NCBI GenBank assembly: GCA_905214795.1
Contig: CAJMNM010000018.1
Coordinates: 1-63,160 of the forward strand
Length of the DNA: 63,160 bases
Source of the DNA: an uncultured bacterium
GTDB lineage: Bacteria; Bacteroidota; Bacteroidia; Bacteroidales; Bacteroidaceae
Reading direction: 5' to 3'
Part shown: in pieces, positions 26,840 through 35,226 of the stretch
How positions within the stretch are numbered: the first letter of the stretch is position 1
Layout of the letters: every line of letters begins with the position of its first letter
Program-made: the position numbers and the translations under genes
The notes under the pieces: model-generated
Told to the model about the DNA's origin: nothing
Database searches by the model: none
What the model saw: the letters and a program-made list of their open reading frames with translations, nothing else

Positions 26840-29644
26840 TCATTTGCTTTTAGGATTCCTGTTCCAATGATAAACCAGATGGAACATCACGTAATGTGGC
26901 AGAGAGCGGTACCAAGTCTCCGTACGCCCTTGAGCGTTGACCGTATACTGGGTAGAGGAAACCTGATGCAACAGGTCAAAAGCTTCAATACGTGCGATTA
27001 ACTTGCCTTTCCATAAAGACTGGCTCAGAGAAGCATTCAGCACGAAATCATCCGTATTCAGTTCCGCGCTGCCATAACCGCGGCGGCTATACATTGTCGC
27101 ATCAGCTGACAAAGTCGTTTTGATGCGGGGTATTGTATAACGTGCGGAAAGGCCATAATTGAAATCCAAGACATTCAGAGTATTAAAATCATACATCTTA
27201 CCCTCCGAATGCCGCCAGCGTATGTCACCTGAAGCCCGGATGTTGAACGCACCCTTATTATACTGGATATACGTGCCGTCGTGCAAAACCGTGGTATTGA
27301 CGGTGTTCTCATGACTTTCTGTTTCGCCGCTCAGCATGGCATGGTCAACGGAATGGTCATAATTTACATCTGCATTCATCTGCCATGACCAATATTTCTT
27401 CTCACCGATGCTGGAAGAATAATCAAATTTAGCCGTGGCGGTATATGCCCCGCTGATATTCATGGGCATGTAGGTATATACTCCTGTAACAGGATTGTAG
27501 CTCACCGACTGTGCCACGTCACGATGCCGGTAATCAAATATCGCTACAGCATGAAATTGTCTGTCGTTTTTTCCGAACCTGTTTGTATAATCGGCACTTA
27601 TTTTCGTCATAGCCTTATTCTTTAAATTAGGATTACCCAATTTAACGACAAGCGGCTGACTGTCGTCGCGGTAGCCTATCCGATTAAACAAATCGACCTG
27701 AGAATAGGTATAGTTTATATAGAAACGGAAATCATGATTGCCCCCGGGTGACATATGACGGAATGAAGCCCTTGGATTAAAGAACACCCAGGTGTCATTC
27801 AATAAAGTGTCGATAACCCCACGCTTATAATCCAGAGACTGCAGGATAACAGGCACGTCTATTCCCACATTCCAACGGTCATACCAAATCTTATAAGGAA
27901 GATTTCCTACTCTATAAGAAGCTTTGCCGGATAACTCTAAATAAACTTTATTAAACCAGTTATGCTGACGGCTGTCATAAGAGTTGGACGGGTCTGTAAT
28001 TGCAGTCAGCATATCAAGCTGAGAAGCCAGCAGCAATGTATCCGGATGATACAGATAGTCATGATTGACTCTATTAGAATATTGTATCTCAATACCCGTT
28101 TTAAGATTCACTTTATGCCATAGTTCATCGAAGAAAAAACGTGAGCTTAAATAAATATTTGTCAGACGGTCGGAAACATCACTGGCATTATGTCGCACAT
28201 CGTCTGTATTATTGCCTGTTTGCCATGTACTGAAACGGCTTGACAGCCACGACTGCTCGTCACTGTGTCTTAAAATGAAGTTAGTGGTGCCATGCCACTT
28301 TTTATTCTCGTTTATATTATAAGTCATTGATGATGACTGAAATACGTTCCATCTTCTACCTTCACTCAAGTTGTTTGTACGCATTGAGGCTCTCAGTTCA
28401 TCATCCCATTGCTCATAATCTGTCAACCCGAAGGAGTTCCACCTACCGTATTCGAAACTTGACTGAGAGTCGAAGAAGGGGGATTTCTTCAACATAAAAT
28501 TATTGGACAATTTCAGATTCCAGTTGTCAGATTCACTATTACTCACGGTAAGGGACGTTGGCTTTATATTTTCAATAAACTGCTCATAACGTTTCCGCAT
28601 CTCCATTTCCGTACCGGATGATGTATAATCAATATTAAGATTGTCTGATACACTTTTATCTTTCGACTGGTAATCCAAATCTGTGGCCACGCTACGGGTG
28701 GTAAGAAGGGATTGTGGCATGGTGGCCGGAGTCCAATACCCCTGACGGCCGATATGCCGGCTTTCGTTCACGTTATTCATATTGCCAAGCAAGGAATAAC
28801 GCCAGAGATCGGTGAATCCAAGCAGGAAACCGCGTCCCAGCCATCGTTTTTCCGTACCGCCAGCAGCTTCCACATTGACAATATATCCTTGATTGTATTC
28901 ATTCTTCAGATTCACATCCATCACAAACTTGCGAGGCTCCACGTCGTACCCCAATACTTCGCTTCTGTCTGTCTGTTTTTCATATACTTTGATGTCTTTT
29001 ACGGTATAATAAGGAAGATTTTCCATAAGGACCTTCTTATTGCCACGCATAAACGAACGTGACCCTAACAGCAGTTCGTCCACCTTGCGTCCGTTGACGA
29101 ATATCTCACCGAAATCATTCATTACTACGCCAGGAAGCTGACTGATCAAAGCATCAAGCATCGAACCATCCGGTAATTTGAATGCATCCGCATTATATAC
29201 CAAGGTATCACCCTTGTGATACATTTTAATCTTGGTTGCTGTTACTACCACCTGTTTCATGACAATATGATTTTCCTTGCGCATCTTAATGGTAGGAACT
29301 CTTACGATATCTACCTGAGGGGACAACACAGACACAGTGGTCCAAACCTCTCCATATCCTTCCTTTGTGGCACGTATCAGGTAATCCTTTTTCACGGCCT
29401 TGACAGTAGCCATATAATTTTCCTGAATCAGCCTTCCATCAAGGTTTTTAACGGAAAAACTCTTTGCGGCATCCACTACCACCGTACTGTCAAGATTCAA
29501 AACCGAAACTTTTACACCCGTGAGAGGGACTTTCAGAAATTCGTCTTCTATATCTACTGCAATATCTAAAGTCTGGGCCTGGACCTGCATGGTCAAAAGA
29601 CAAACAATAACATATAAAATCTTTTGCTGGATATGTAGTTTCAT
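26840..29644 (-). CDS. TonB-type outer-membrane beta-barrel receptor (tandem copy 1)
   Basis: A 934-residue outer-membrane protein. Signal peptide 1-23 (VQAQ), an N-terminal beta-sandwich (about 25-125) that is more divergent than the usual CarboxypepD domain, a plug region (about 130-235) with VVVTATK and FVNGRKVDE, and a barrel to the end. It is a paralog of the next gene upstream (29717-32518): the plug regions align almost residue for residue and the last 80 nt of both genes are identical. The gap to that gene is 72 bp with no clear promoter, so the two are probably cotranscribed. No SusD partner. Ligand unknown. Confidence 0.85.
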   Translation of the reverse strand: MKLHIQQKILYVIVCLLTMQVQAQTLDIAVDIEDEFLKVPLTGVKVSVLNLDSTVVVDAAKSFSVKNLDGRLIQENYMATVKAVKKDYLIRATKEGYGEVWTTVSVLSPQVDIVRVPTIKMRKENHIVMKQVVVTATKIKMYHKGDTLVYNADAFKLPDGSMLDALISQLPGVVMNDFGEIFVNGRKVDELLLGSRSFMRGNKKVLMENLPYYTVKDIKVYEKQTDRSEVLGYDVEPRKFVMDVNLKNEYNQGYIVNVEAAGGTEKRWLGRGFLLGFTDLWRYSLLGNMNNVNESRHIGRQGYWTPATMPQSLLTTRSVATDLDYQSKDKSVSDNLNIDYTSSGTEMEMRKRYEQFIENIKPTSLTVSNSESDNWNLKLSNNFMLKKSPFFDSQSSFEYGRWNSFGLTDYEQWDDELRASMRTNNLSEGRRWNVFQSSSMTYNINENKKWHGTTNFILRHSDEQSWLSSRFSTWQTGNNTDDVRHNASDVSDRLTNIYLSSRFFFDELWHKVNLKTGIEIQYSNRVNHDYLYHPDTLLLASQLDMLTAITDPSNSYDSRQHNWFNKVYLELSGKASYRVGNLPYKIWYDRWNVGIDVPVILQSLDYKRGVIDTLLNDTWVFFNPRASFRHMSPGGNHDFRFYINYTYSQVDLFNRIGYRDDSQPLVVKLGNPNLKNKAMTKISADYTNRFGKNDRQFHAVAIFDYRHRDVAQSVSYNPVTGVYTYMPMNISGAYTATAKFDYSSSIGEKKYWSWQMNADVNYDHSVDHAMLSGETESHENTVNTTVLHDGTYIQYNKGAFNIRASGDIRWRHSEGKMYDFNTLNVLDFNYGLSARYTIPRIKTTLSADATMYSRRGYGSAELNTDDFVLNASLSQSLWKGKLIARIEAFDLLHQVSSTQYTVNAQGRTETWYRSLPHYVMFHLVYHWNRNPKSK

Positions 29645-29716
29645 ACAGTAGTTGTTTTTTTATTCATAAAAATCAAATGAATGTTCTGCCCTATAAATTC
29701 CATTAATCATCCACGT

Positions 29717-32518
29717 TTATTTCTGTTTTTTCGGATTCCTGTTCCAATGATAAACCAGATGGAACATCACGTAATGTGGCAGAGAGCGGTACCAAGTCTC
29801 CGTACGCCCTTGTGCGTTGACTACATATTGGGTAGATGACAACCGGTGCAGAATATCGAAGGCCTCGATGCGGGCTATCAGCTTGCCTTTCAGGAATGGC
29901 TGACTAATCGATGCGTTCAGCACAAAATCATCGGTATTCAAATCAGGGCTGCCGTAGCCTCGACGAGAATACATGTTGCCATCGGCAGAAAGAGTGGTCT
30001 TCAAACGGGGCAAGGTGTAACGGGCTGAAAGACCGTAACGGTAATCGAAAGCGTTGAGTGTGGAAAAGTCGTACATCTTTCCTTCGCTGTTCCGCCATGT
30101 GATATCTCCCGTGGCACGGACGTTGAGCGCTCCTTTATTGTATTGTATATACAGGTTGTCATGCAAGGTCAGTGTATTCACAGCGTTCAGATGGCTTTCT
30201 GTCTCACCCGCGAGCATGATATGATCAAGCCAGTGAACAAAGTTACCGTCAAAGTTGTTCTCCACCGTCCATTGCCGGTCTGCACCAAACATATACATGA
30301 CACCGGCTTTGGCCTTGATATCATAAGTGCCACTTGTGTTTTCTGGGCGATAGGTATAGACTCCGGTAACCGGATTAAAACTGACAGATTGGGAAACCGT
30401 ATTATGGATATATCCGCAGCGTGCAAACACATTAAAATGGCGCAAGGATGTACGGTTATCCTTATATTCCGCTTGTAGATAAGTAACAGAATTCCATGGC
30501 TTCAGATCCGGATTACCGAGGCGTACCACAAGAGGAGTGGCATCATCACGAAAAGAAATCTGGTTTATCAGCGGCACATTGTATTCATAATGACCAATGC
30601 TGAGGTTTATCGGACGAAAAGCGTCTTTTTTTACATAAAGGTCAATACTGAGCCGTGGCTCGAAGCGTACGGTCCGACGTACGGCCAAAGTATCCAAAGA
30701 ACCACGCTCGTAGCTCAACTTTTCATACGTAGGGGTAATCTTTAAACTAAAATCCAGGAAGCTGGCCTGCATTTCAGGTTGTTTGTCCGTGGCGGGAAGT
30801 ATACTATTACGGGTATACATAAGTGTAACTGCTCCTCCAAAGCTCTGTAATTCGCTGTCGTATGAGTTCGCACGGTCGGTAATGGCCTGAAGCATATCCA
30901 GTTGAGATGAAAGCGCAAGTGTGTCAGGATGATACAACCAGTCATGGGTCTGATTCCGGCTATACGACGGAGCTATCTCTATGACGACACTGTTCATGCC
31001 ATACAAGCCATACTGTATGGGCACATGTACTGCAAGGTCTCGCTTGGAGTAATCATTGGAATTGTATGTATCAGTAAAAGACGGACTGACAAAATCCTCG
31101 ACACGGTAATGCCGTGCCTGCTGATTCTCGTCGGACGAATAGTCAAAATGGGTGGAGAAACGGAAATACTGTCTCTGATTTCCAACGTTTCCAAGATTCG
31201 GTTGGAACCGCGCATAGAAATTCGCAGTCCATGTCTTACCATCATTGAATCCTTCATTTCGTTGGCGGGTTGTAAGGCTGTCGACAAACTGATCTGCCAG
31301 TACATAGGAATTGCCACTGTAGAAATTATAATTCAAGTTGGCGTCGGTATGAAACAAGAATTTTTTAGGCTTGATATACACAAATTTATTGCTTACTTTC
31401 AGTTTATTGGCCTTTGTCTGTGACGTCTGGTAGGTGGTCTGCAACGGATTGCCCGGAAGAAACAGCTCATTGCGTTTGATCATCTCTCCTTCATCACGGG
31501 TGGAAGTGAAGTCCGCGGTCAGGTTCTCCTGCACATTTTTGTCAAGCGTCTGATAGTCTATCTCACCGGCCACACTATGTGTGGTCAGCAAAGACTTAGG
31601 AACAGCGTCAGGTGTCCAATGATTTGAATTCCCAATGTGCCGGCTCTCGTTGACGTTGTTGGAATTAGCCAATAACGTATAACGCGTCAAAGGAGTGAAT
31701 CCAAGCAGGAAAGCACGCCCCAACCAGCGTTCCTGCGTACCGCCGGCTGCTTCGACATTAGCAATATATCCCTTTTGGTATTCGGGTTTCAGATTGACAT
31801 CCATGACATATTTCTTTTTCTCTATCTGTGCATCAAGGGCACGGTTAAGATCCGTGTTCTGCTCGTAGACCTTAATGTCTTTCACCGTATAATATGGCAG
31901 GTTCTCCATCAGTACCTTCGAATTGCCACGCATGAATGAACGTGATCCGAGCTGAAGCTCGTCTACCTTACGGCCGTTTACAAATATCTCGCCGAATTCA
32001 TTCATCGTTACGCCCGGCATCTGGCGTATAAGGTCGTCAAGCATTGACCCTTCGGGCAACTGAAAGGCCGTCGCATCATAGACAAGCGTATCGCCCTTCC
32101 AATACATTTTTATCTTTGTGGCTTTCACCACCACCTCATCCAGATTCATCTGGCGGACCCGTCGCAACTCAAGCGGATCATCAAGCATCCAAACTCCTCC
32201 ATCGTTTCCGTTTATCGATAGAGACTGATACCCGTCCTCATAACCATCAAGCGTGCCGCGCAACAGATAATTGCAGGTCTTTTTCTCCGGCTGAAACGAG
32301 AACTCCGCTTTCGCCACCGTACCGTCAGCCTTGTGTATTTTCCGAATAGGAATAGAGTCGATAACCACCGTACTGTCGGCTGCCAGAAGCAATGACACTT
32401 TTGCTTCGGGCAAAGGTGTTTTCAAAAAAGCATCCTGCACCTGACCGAATATAAGACGTTGAGAAAAAGCGCTCAAGGTAAAAACAAGGAACAGCAATAA
32501 AGTGATAAGTTTTCGCAT
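29717..32518 (-). CDS. TonB-type outer-membrane beta-barrel receptor (tandem copy 2)
   Basis: A 933-residue paralog of the gene at 26840. Signal peptide about 1-19 (SAFSQ), N-terminal sandwich with the LKTPLPEAKVSLL strand set, plug (about 130-235) with VVVKATK and FVNGRKVDE, then the barrel. The barrel middle is diverged while plug and C-terminus are well conserved, as expected if the plug mechanism is shared and the ligand-binding loops differ. It is first of the pair; its leader can form a long stem-loop (32530-32580). Confidence 0.85.
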   Translation of the reverse strand: MRKLITLLLFLVFTLSAFSQRLIFGQVQDAFLKTPLPEAKVSLLLAADSTVVIDSIPIRKIHKADGTVAKAEFSFQPEKKTCNYLLRGTLDGYEDGYQSLSINGNDGGVWMLDDPLELRRVRQMNLDEVVVKATKIKMYWKGDTLVYDATAFQLPEGSMLDDLIRQMPGVTMNEFGEIFVNGRKVDELQLGSRSFMRGNSKVLMENLPYYTVKDIKVYEQNTDLNRALDAQIEKKKYVMDVNLKPEYQKGYIANVEAAGGTQERWLGRAFLLGFTPLTRYTLLANSNNVNESRHIGNSNHWTPDAVPKSLLTTHSVAGEIDYQTLDKNVQENLTADFTSTRDEGEMIKRNELFLPGNPLQTTYQTSQTKANKLKVSNKFVYIKPKKFLFHTDANLNYNFYSGNSYVLADQFVDSLTTRQRNEGFNDGKTWTANFYARFQPNLGNVGNQRQYFRFSTHFDYSSDENQQARHYRVEDFVSPSFTDTYNSNDYSKRDLAVHVPIQYGLYGMNSVVIEIAPSYSRNQTHDWLYHPDTLALSSQLDMLQAITDRANSYDSELQSFGGAVTLMYTRNSILPATDKQPEMQASFLDFSLKITPTYEKLSYERGSLDTLAVRRTVRFEPRLSIDLYVKKDAFRPINLSIGHYEYNVPLINQISFRDDATPLVVRLGNPDLKPWNSVTYLQAEYKDNRTSLRHFNVFARCGYIHNTVSQSVSFNPVTGVYTYRPENTSGTYDIKAKAGVMYMFGADRQWTVENNFDGNFVHWLDHIMLAGETESHLNAVNTLTLHDNLYIQYNKGALNVRATGDITWRNSEGKMYDFSTLNAFDYRYGLSARYTLPRLKTTLSADGNMYSRRGYGSPDLNTDDFVLNASISQPFLKGKLIARIEAFDILHRLSSTQYVVNAQGRTETWYRSLPHYVMFHLVYHWNRNPKKQK

Positions 32519-32529
32519 AGTTATAACAG

Positions 32530-32580
32530 GCCTTTACTTGGAACAACCATACCCAACAATGTCCTTATCAAAGTAAAGGC
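32530..32580 (-). promoter_or_regulatory. Inverted repeat in the leader of the receptor pair
   Basis: GCCTTTACTT (32530-32539) and AAGTAAAGGC (32571-32580) form a perfect 10-bp inverted repeat 12-62 bp before the start codon. It could be an mRNA stem-loop or a bipartite operator. A weak -7-like TTACTTTG lies inside its distal arm region. Confidence 0.5.
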
Positions 32581-32655
32581 ATTGGGAGTGTCAAGTTTAT
32601 CCAAAGCAAAGGATTTTTGTTTTAATGATAAATTACAGGTTAACAAATAGAATTA

Positions 32656-32691
32656 CGGGCTGAGGACTCTCATCCGACCTTCCCCAGCCCG
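32656..32691 (-). terminator. Hairpin after blaR1
   Basis: CGGGCTG / CAGCCCG plus inner GAGG/CCTT pairing, 25 bp after the blaR1 stop codon. The T-run is poor. Confidence 0.5.
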
Positions 32692-32715
32692 GGAAATAAA
32701 ATGAAAAACAGTTAT

Positions 32716-34623
32716 TTATTGCAATCCACAGCCTTCAAGCACCAGTTTTACGACCTCCGGCATCTTTACACGAATATAAGTAAGAGTCTGACCGTCCTGG
32801 GTTTGATAGCAGAAAGTTTCTTTGTTCATCCAGTGCAGGTTACGGGATTGTTGGCCTTCAATGATTGTCGTGTCGTTGACGTAAGCAAAGTCTCCGGCAG
32901 AACCGCTGAACGTGTAGAACAGGTTTTCCCGTTCGTATGGACGAAGATTGACGGCGAAGAAACGGTCCCTTCCGAAAAACTTATAGCTTTCGATATCAGG
33001 ATCTGACGTGATAAGCCTCCACACTCCTTTCAGTTTGTCTTTCCGTTTCTGGCATTGTTTGTAAGCGTCAGCAGTACGTTTCACCTCTTCAGGCACGGCA
33101 CACCGTTCCCAGCGTTCAGTCTTCCACAAGGAAGGAATAAACGAGGATATATTATAAACGTCTTTCCACGTGTCATCTATGTGGTTGGCATCAACCCATT
33201 GGCGCGGACGAACCTGTCCGCCTTCCCGTACGACCGTTTTCGAGAAGGGATCATAATCTCCCGTCGCCCCTCCAATGGCCATGGCTCCATCCGGGGTTTT
33301 CCCGTTAACGGTAAGGGTAAGCGAAGCCTTGTCTCCGAAGAATTTATAGTGTGTGACGAAGGGCGGTTTCTTTTGATACTGATAAGCCGAGTCACCGATG
33401 AAAAGCATTGTCCAGCATCCCCGGCTGTCATATTCTTTTTTCCGGCTTGGACGTGCAGTAGATTCCGGTGTGCCGGAGTCCGCTCCTGAAACTTTCTCTT
33501 CTGCGACAGTTGCAGATGCCTGCACGACTTGCCCAACTGAAAGTTTTGGTCTTTCAAGAGCAAAATCCACAGTATTTTCCGTATTTTTTACCAGCCTTTC
33601 CTCTTTTTGAATGCTTATCATACTGGTAAATCCCAGAAATCCCAACCCGCTTATCAGGATAAGCAACCGACTTTTCGAATTTCTGATATGCCGGTTCATA
33701 AACAGGATTCTTTCTTTCAACGACGAGTAGTTATAGTTTGAGCGTGCCCAAACCCATTCTTGACGCGCCGTACAGGTCAGTACAAGATTGAGCTGGTATT
33801 GTTCACGGTCAAAACCGTTGTTGAGGACATCGCGATCCACTTCCATCTCCTGCAACTCCTTGATGGCACGAAAGAGCAGATAAGCGAAAGGATTGAACCA
33901 ATTGACAATGGTCAGGCCCTGCAGGAAAAGCAACTTGTGGAAATGGCGGTGCCAGATGTGGTTTTCCTCGTGGGCCAGCACGAAGTCCTGCTGGCCGTCT
34001 TTCACATTGCAGGGCAGAAATATATTGTAGCCGTAAGAGAAAGGAGCTGAGCAAGGACTCCGGTAAATACGGATGCAACCTTTGTAACCCTGAAACATGG
34101 ATTTCCGCCGGATATAATACAGTTGACCGATCTGTACCATCATATAGAGGAACAGCAGAACGATGCCTACGCCATAAATTACAAACAAATGTGATTGCAC
34201 ATAATCCCATGCGGCAGCAAGTCCACCTTGTATCTGTCCGTCCGGACGGAAACGGTCTTCAGGAACTGTGACCGGCAAGGCCTGTTTTTGCGATATACCT
34301 CCGGCTTTTTCCGAAAGCCGCGTGCCCCCATCAGTCATGGCATCCCCGACAGACAAGGAGCGTGCATCAGCCTCCACTGAAGAAACGGCCTGTTGTAAAA
34401 CAGATACTGTTACCGGCGTATCAACCCATACCGTCAGACGAAAGAACAGCGTGGCGGTCATCAGGCACATGCCAAGAGTCAGGAGCATTTGCGCCTGACT
34501 GCTTTTACATCGCATGCGGATGAAAAGCCGATAAAAGAAATAAAGGACTGCACCGGCCAGCAACGAAGCGACCGGATAGAATCCCGGAATGATCTGCAGG
34601 TTATCGAGGAAAGTGAAATTCAT
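32716..34623 (-). CDS. BlaR1-like M56 membrane metallopeptidase with DUF4488-like C-terminus
   Basis: Membrane sensor-protease of the BlaR1/MecR1 M56 family, 635 residues. N-terminal transmembrane helices lie near 15-35, 45-65 and 145-165; the gluzincin motif HEENH is at 218-222, with the downstream ELQEMEVDRD (256-265) as third-ligand region. Another helix is at about 325-343, then an extracytoplasmic part. In place of a penicillin-binding sensor domain, two DUF4488-like repeats (about 400-520 and 545-630, both with a YKFFG core) are present, so the signal is unlikely to be a beta-lactam by the classical route. It starts 17 bp after blaI and forms an operon with it. Confidence 0.87.
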   Translation of the reverse strand: MNFTFLDNLQIIPGFYPVASLLAGAVLYFFYRLFIRMRCKSSQAQMLLTLGMCLMTATLFFRLTVWVDTPVTVSVLQQAVSSVEADARSLSVGDAMTDGGTRLSEKAGGISQKQALPVTVPEDRFRPDGQIQGGLAAAWDYVQSHLFVIYGVGIVLLFLYMMVQIGQLYYIRRKSMFQGYKGCIRIYRSPCSAPFSYGYNIFLPCNVKDGQQDFVLAHEENHIWHRHFHKLLFLQGLTIVNWFNPFAYLLFRAIKELQEMEVDRDVLNNGFDREQYQLNLVLTCTARQEWVWARSNYNYSSLKERILFMNRHIRNSKSRLLILISGLGFLGFTSMISIQKEERLVKNTENTVDFALERPKLSVGQVVQASATVAEEKVSGADSGTPESTARPSRKKEYDSRGCWTMLFIGDSAYQYQKKPPFVTHYKFFGDKASLTLTVNGKTPDGAMAIGGATGDYDPFSKTVVREGGQVRPRQWVDANHIDDTWKDVYNISSFIPSLWKTERWERCAVPEEVKRTADAYKQCQKRKDKLKGVWRLITSDPDIESYKFFGRDRFFAVNLRPYERENLFYTFSGSAGDFAYVNDTTIIEGQQSRNLHWMNKETFCYQTQDGQTLTYIRVKMPEVVKLVLEGCGLQ

Positions 34624-34640
34624 GGTTTCGGAAAGATTGG

Positions 34641-35018
34641 TTACTGTTTGCCTTTTTTGATAATGTGGATAATCTGGTCTATTTCTTCCTGTCCCAGATT
34701 TTCTTCCTTAGCAAAGAAACTGACGACTGACAGGAACGACCCGCCAAAGAAGGTATTCTTAATGTCTTTCATAAAGAAACGGGTATATTCATCCCGTTTC
34801 ACCACAGCCGAATAACGCAGCATCTTTCCGACGTTTTCTGATTGTACGAAACCTTTTTCCTTCAGAATCTTCAGGAATGTAGCCAAAGTCGTGTAAGCCG
34901 GTTTGGGTTCGGGATAAGCATTCAAAATGTCATTTGTGAAACCGCTTTGTTCCGGCAAGCTCCATAATATATCCATTACCTGAAATTCTGCTTTTGTCAA
35001 AGACTTATTATTCTTCAT
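34641..35018 (-). CDS. BlaI/MecI-family transcriptional repressor
   Basis: A 125-residue winged-helix repressor: DNA-binding domain about 1-75 (LTKAEFQVMDILW, TTLATFLKILKEKGFV) and a C-terminal helical dimerisation part. In this family the partner M56 protease inactivates the repressor. It is first in the operon with the M56 gene. A promoter with a dyad element precedes it, and the same element stands before the GLPGLI operon, which supports autoregulation plus control of that operon. Confidence 0.93.
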   Translation of the reverse strand: MKNNKSLTKAEFQVMDILWSLPEQSGFTNDILNAYPEPKPAYTTLATFLKILKEKGFVQSENVGKMLRYSAVVKRDEYTRFFMKDIKNTFFGGSFLSVVSFFAKEENLGQEEIDQIIHIIKKGKQ

Positions 35019-35040
35019 ATCACAATAATTTTTAATGTCA

Positions 35041-35088
35041 CAAATATACTTCTAAAAATATAGAAAACAAACTAAATAATTAGTAGTT
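35041..35088 (-). promoter_or_regulatory. blaI-blaR1 promoter with putative BlaI operator
   Basis: On the minus strand TTTG (35068-35071), 19 bp, TATATTTG (35041-35048): a full consensus promoter. The imperfect dyad AACTAAATAATTAGTAGTT (35070-35088, + strand reading) overlaps the -33 element, a suitable place for a repressor. The whole 35038-35113 segment is 70/76 identical to 38690-38765. Confidence 0.75.
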
Positions 35089-35226
35089 CTTATATTTTTA
35101 AACTATTTAACTATTCTAATAAGGTTATGGGATATTAATCTGTCAAGTCCGTCAAAGACTTGGATAGCGATGTCGGGGCACAGTCTGAGGTATTATACTG
35201 TCTGAAATAAAGAAAAGACATGGACC

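Noticed and set aside
32716..35018. Classical beta-lactam resistance locus (blaI-blaR1-bla)
   Set aside because: No beta-lactamase or PBP2a gene is nearby and the M56 protein has no penicillin-binding sensor domain.
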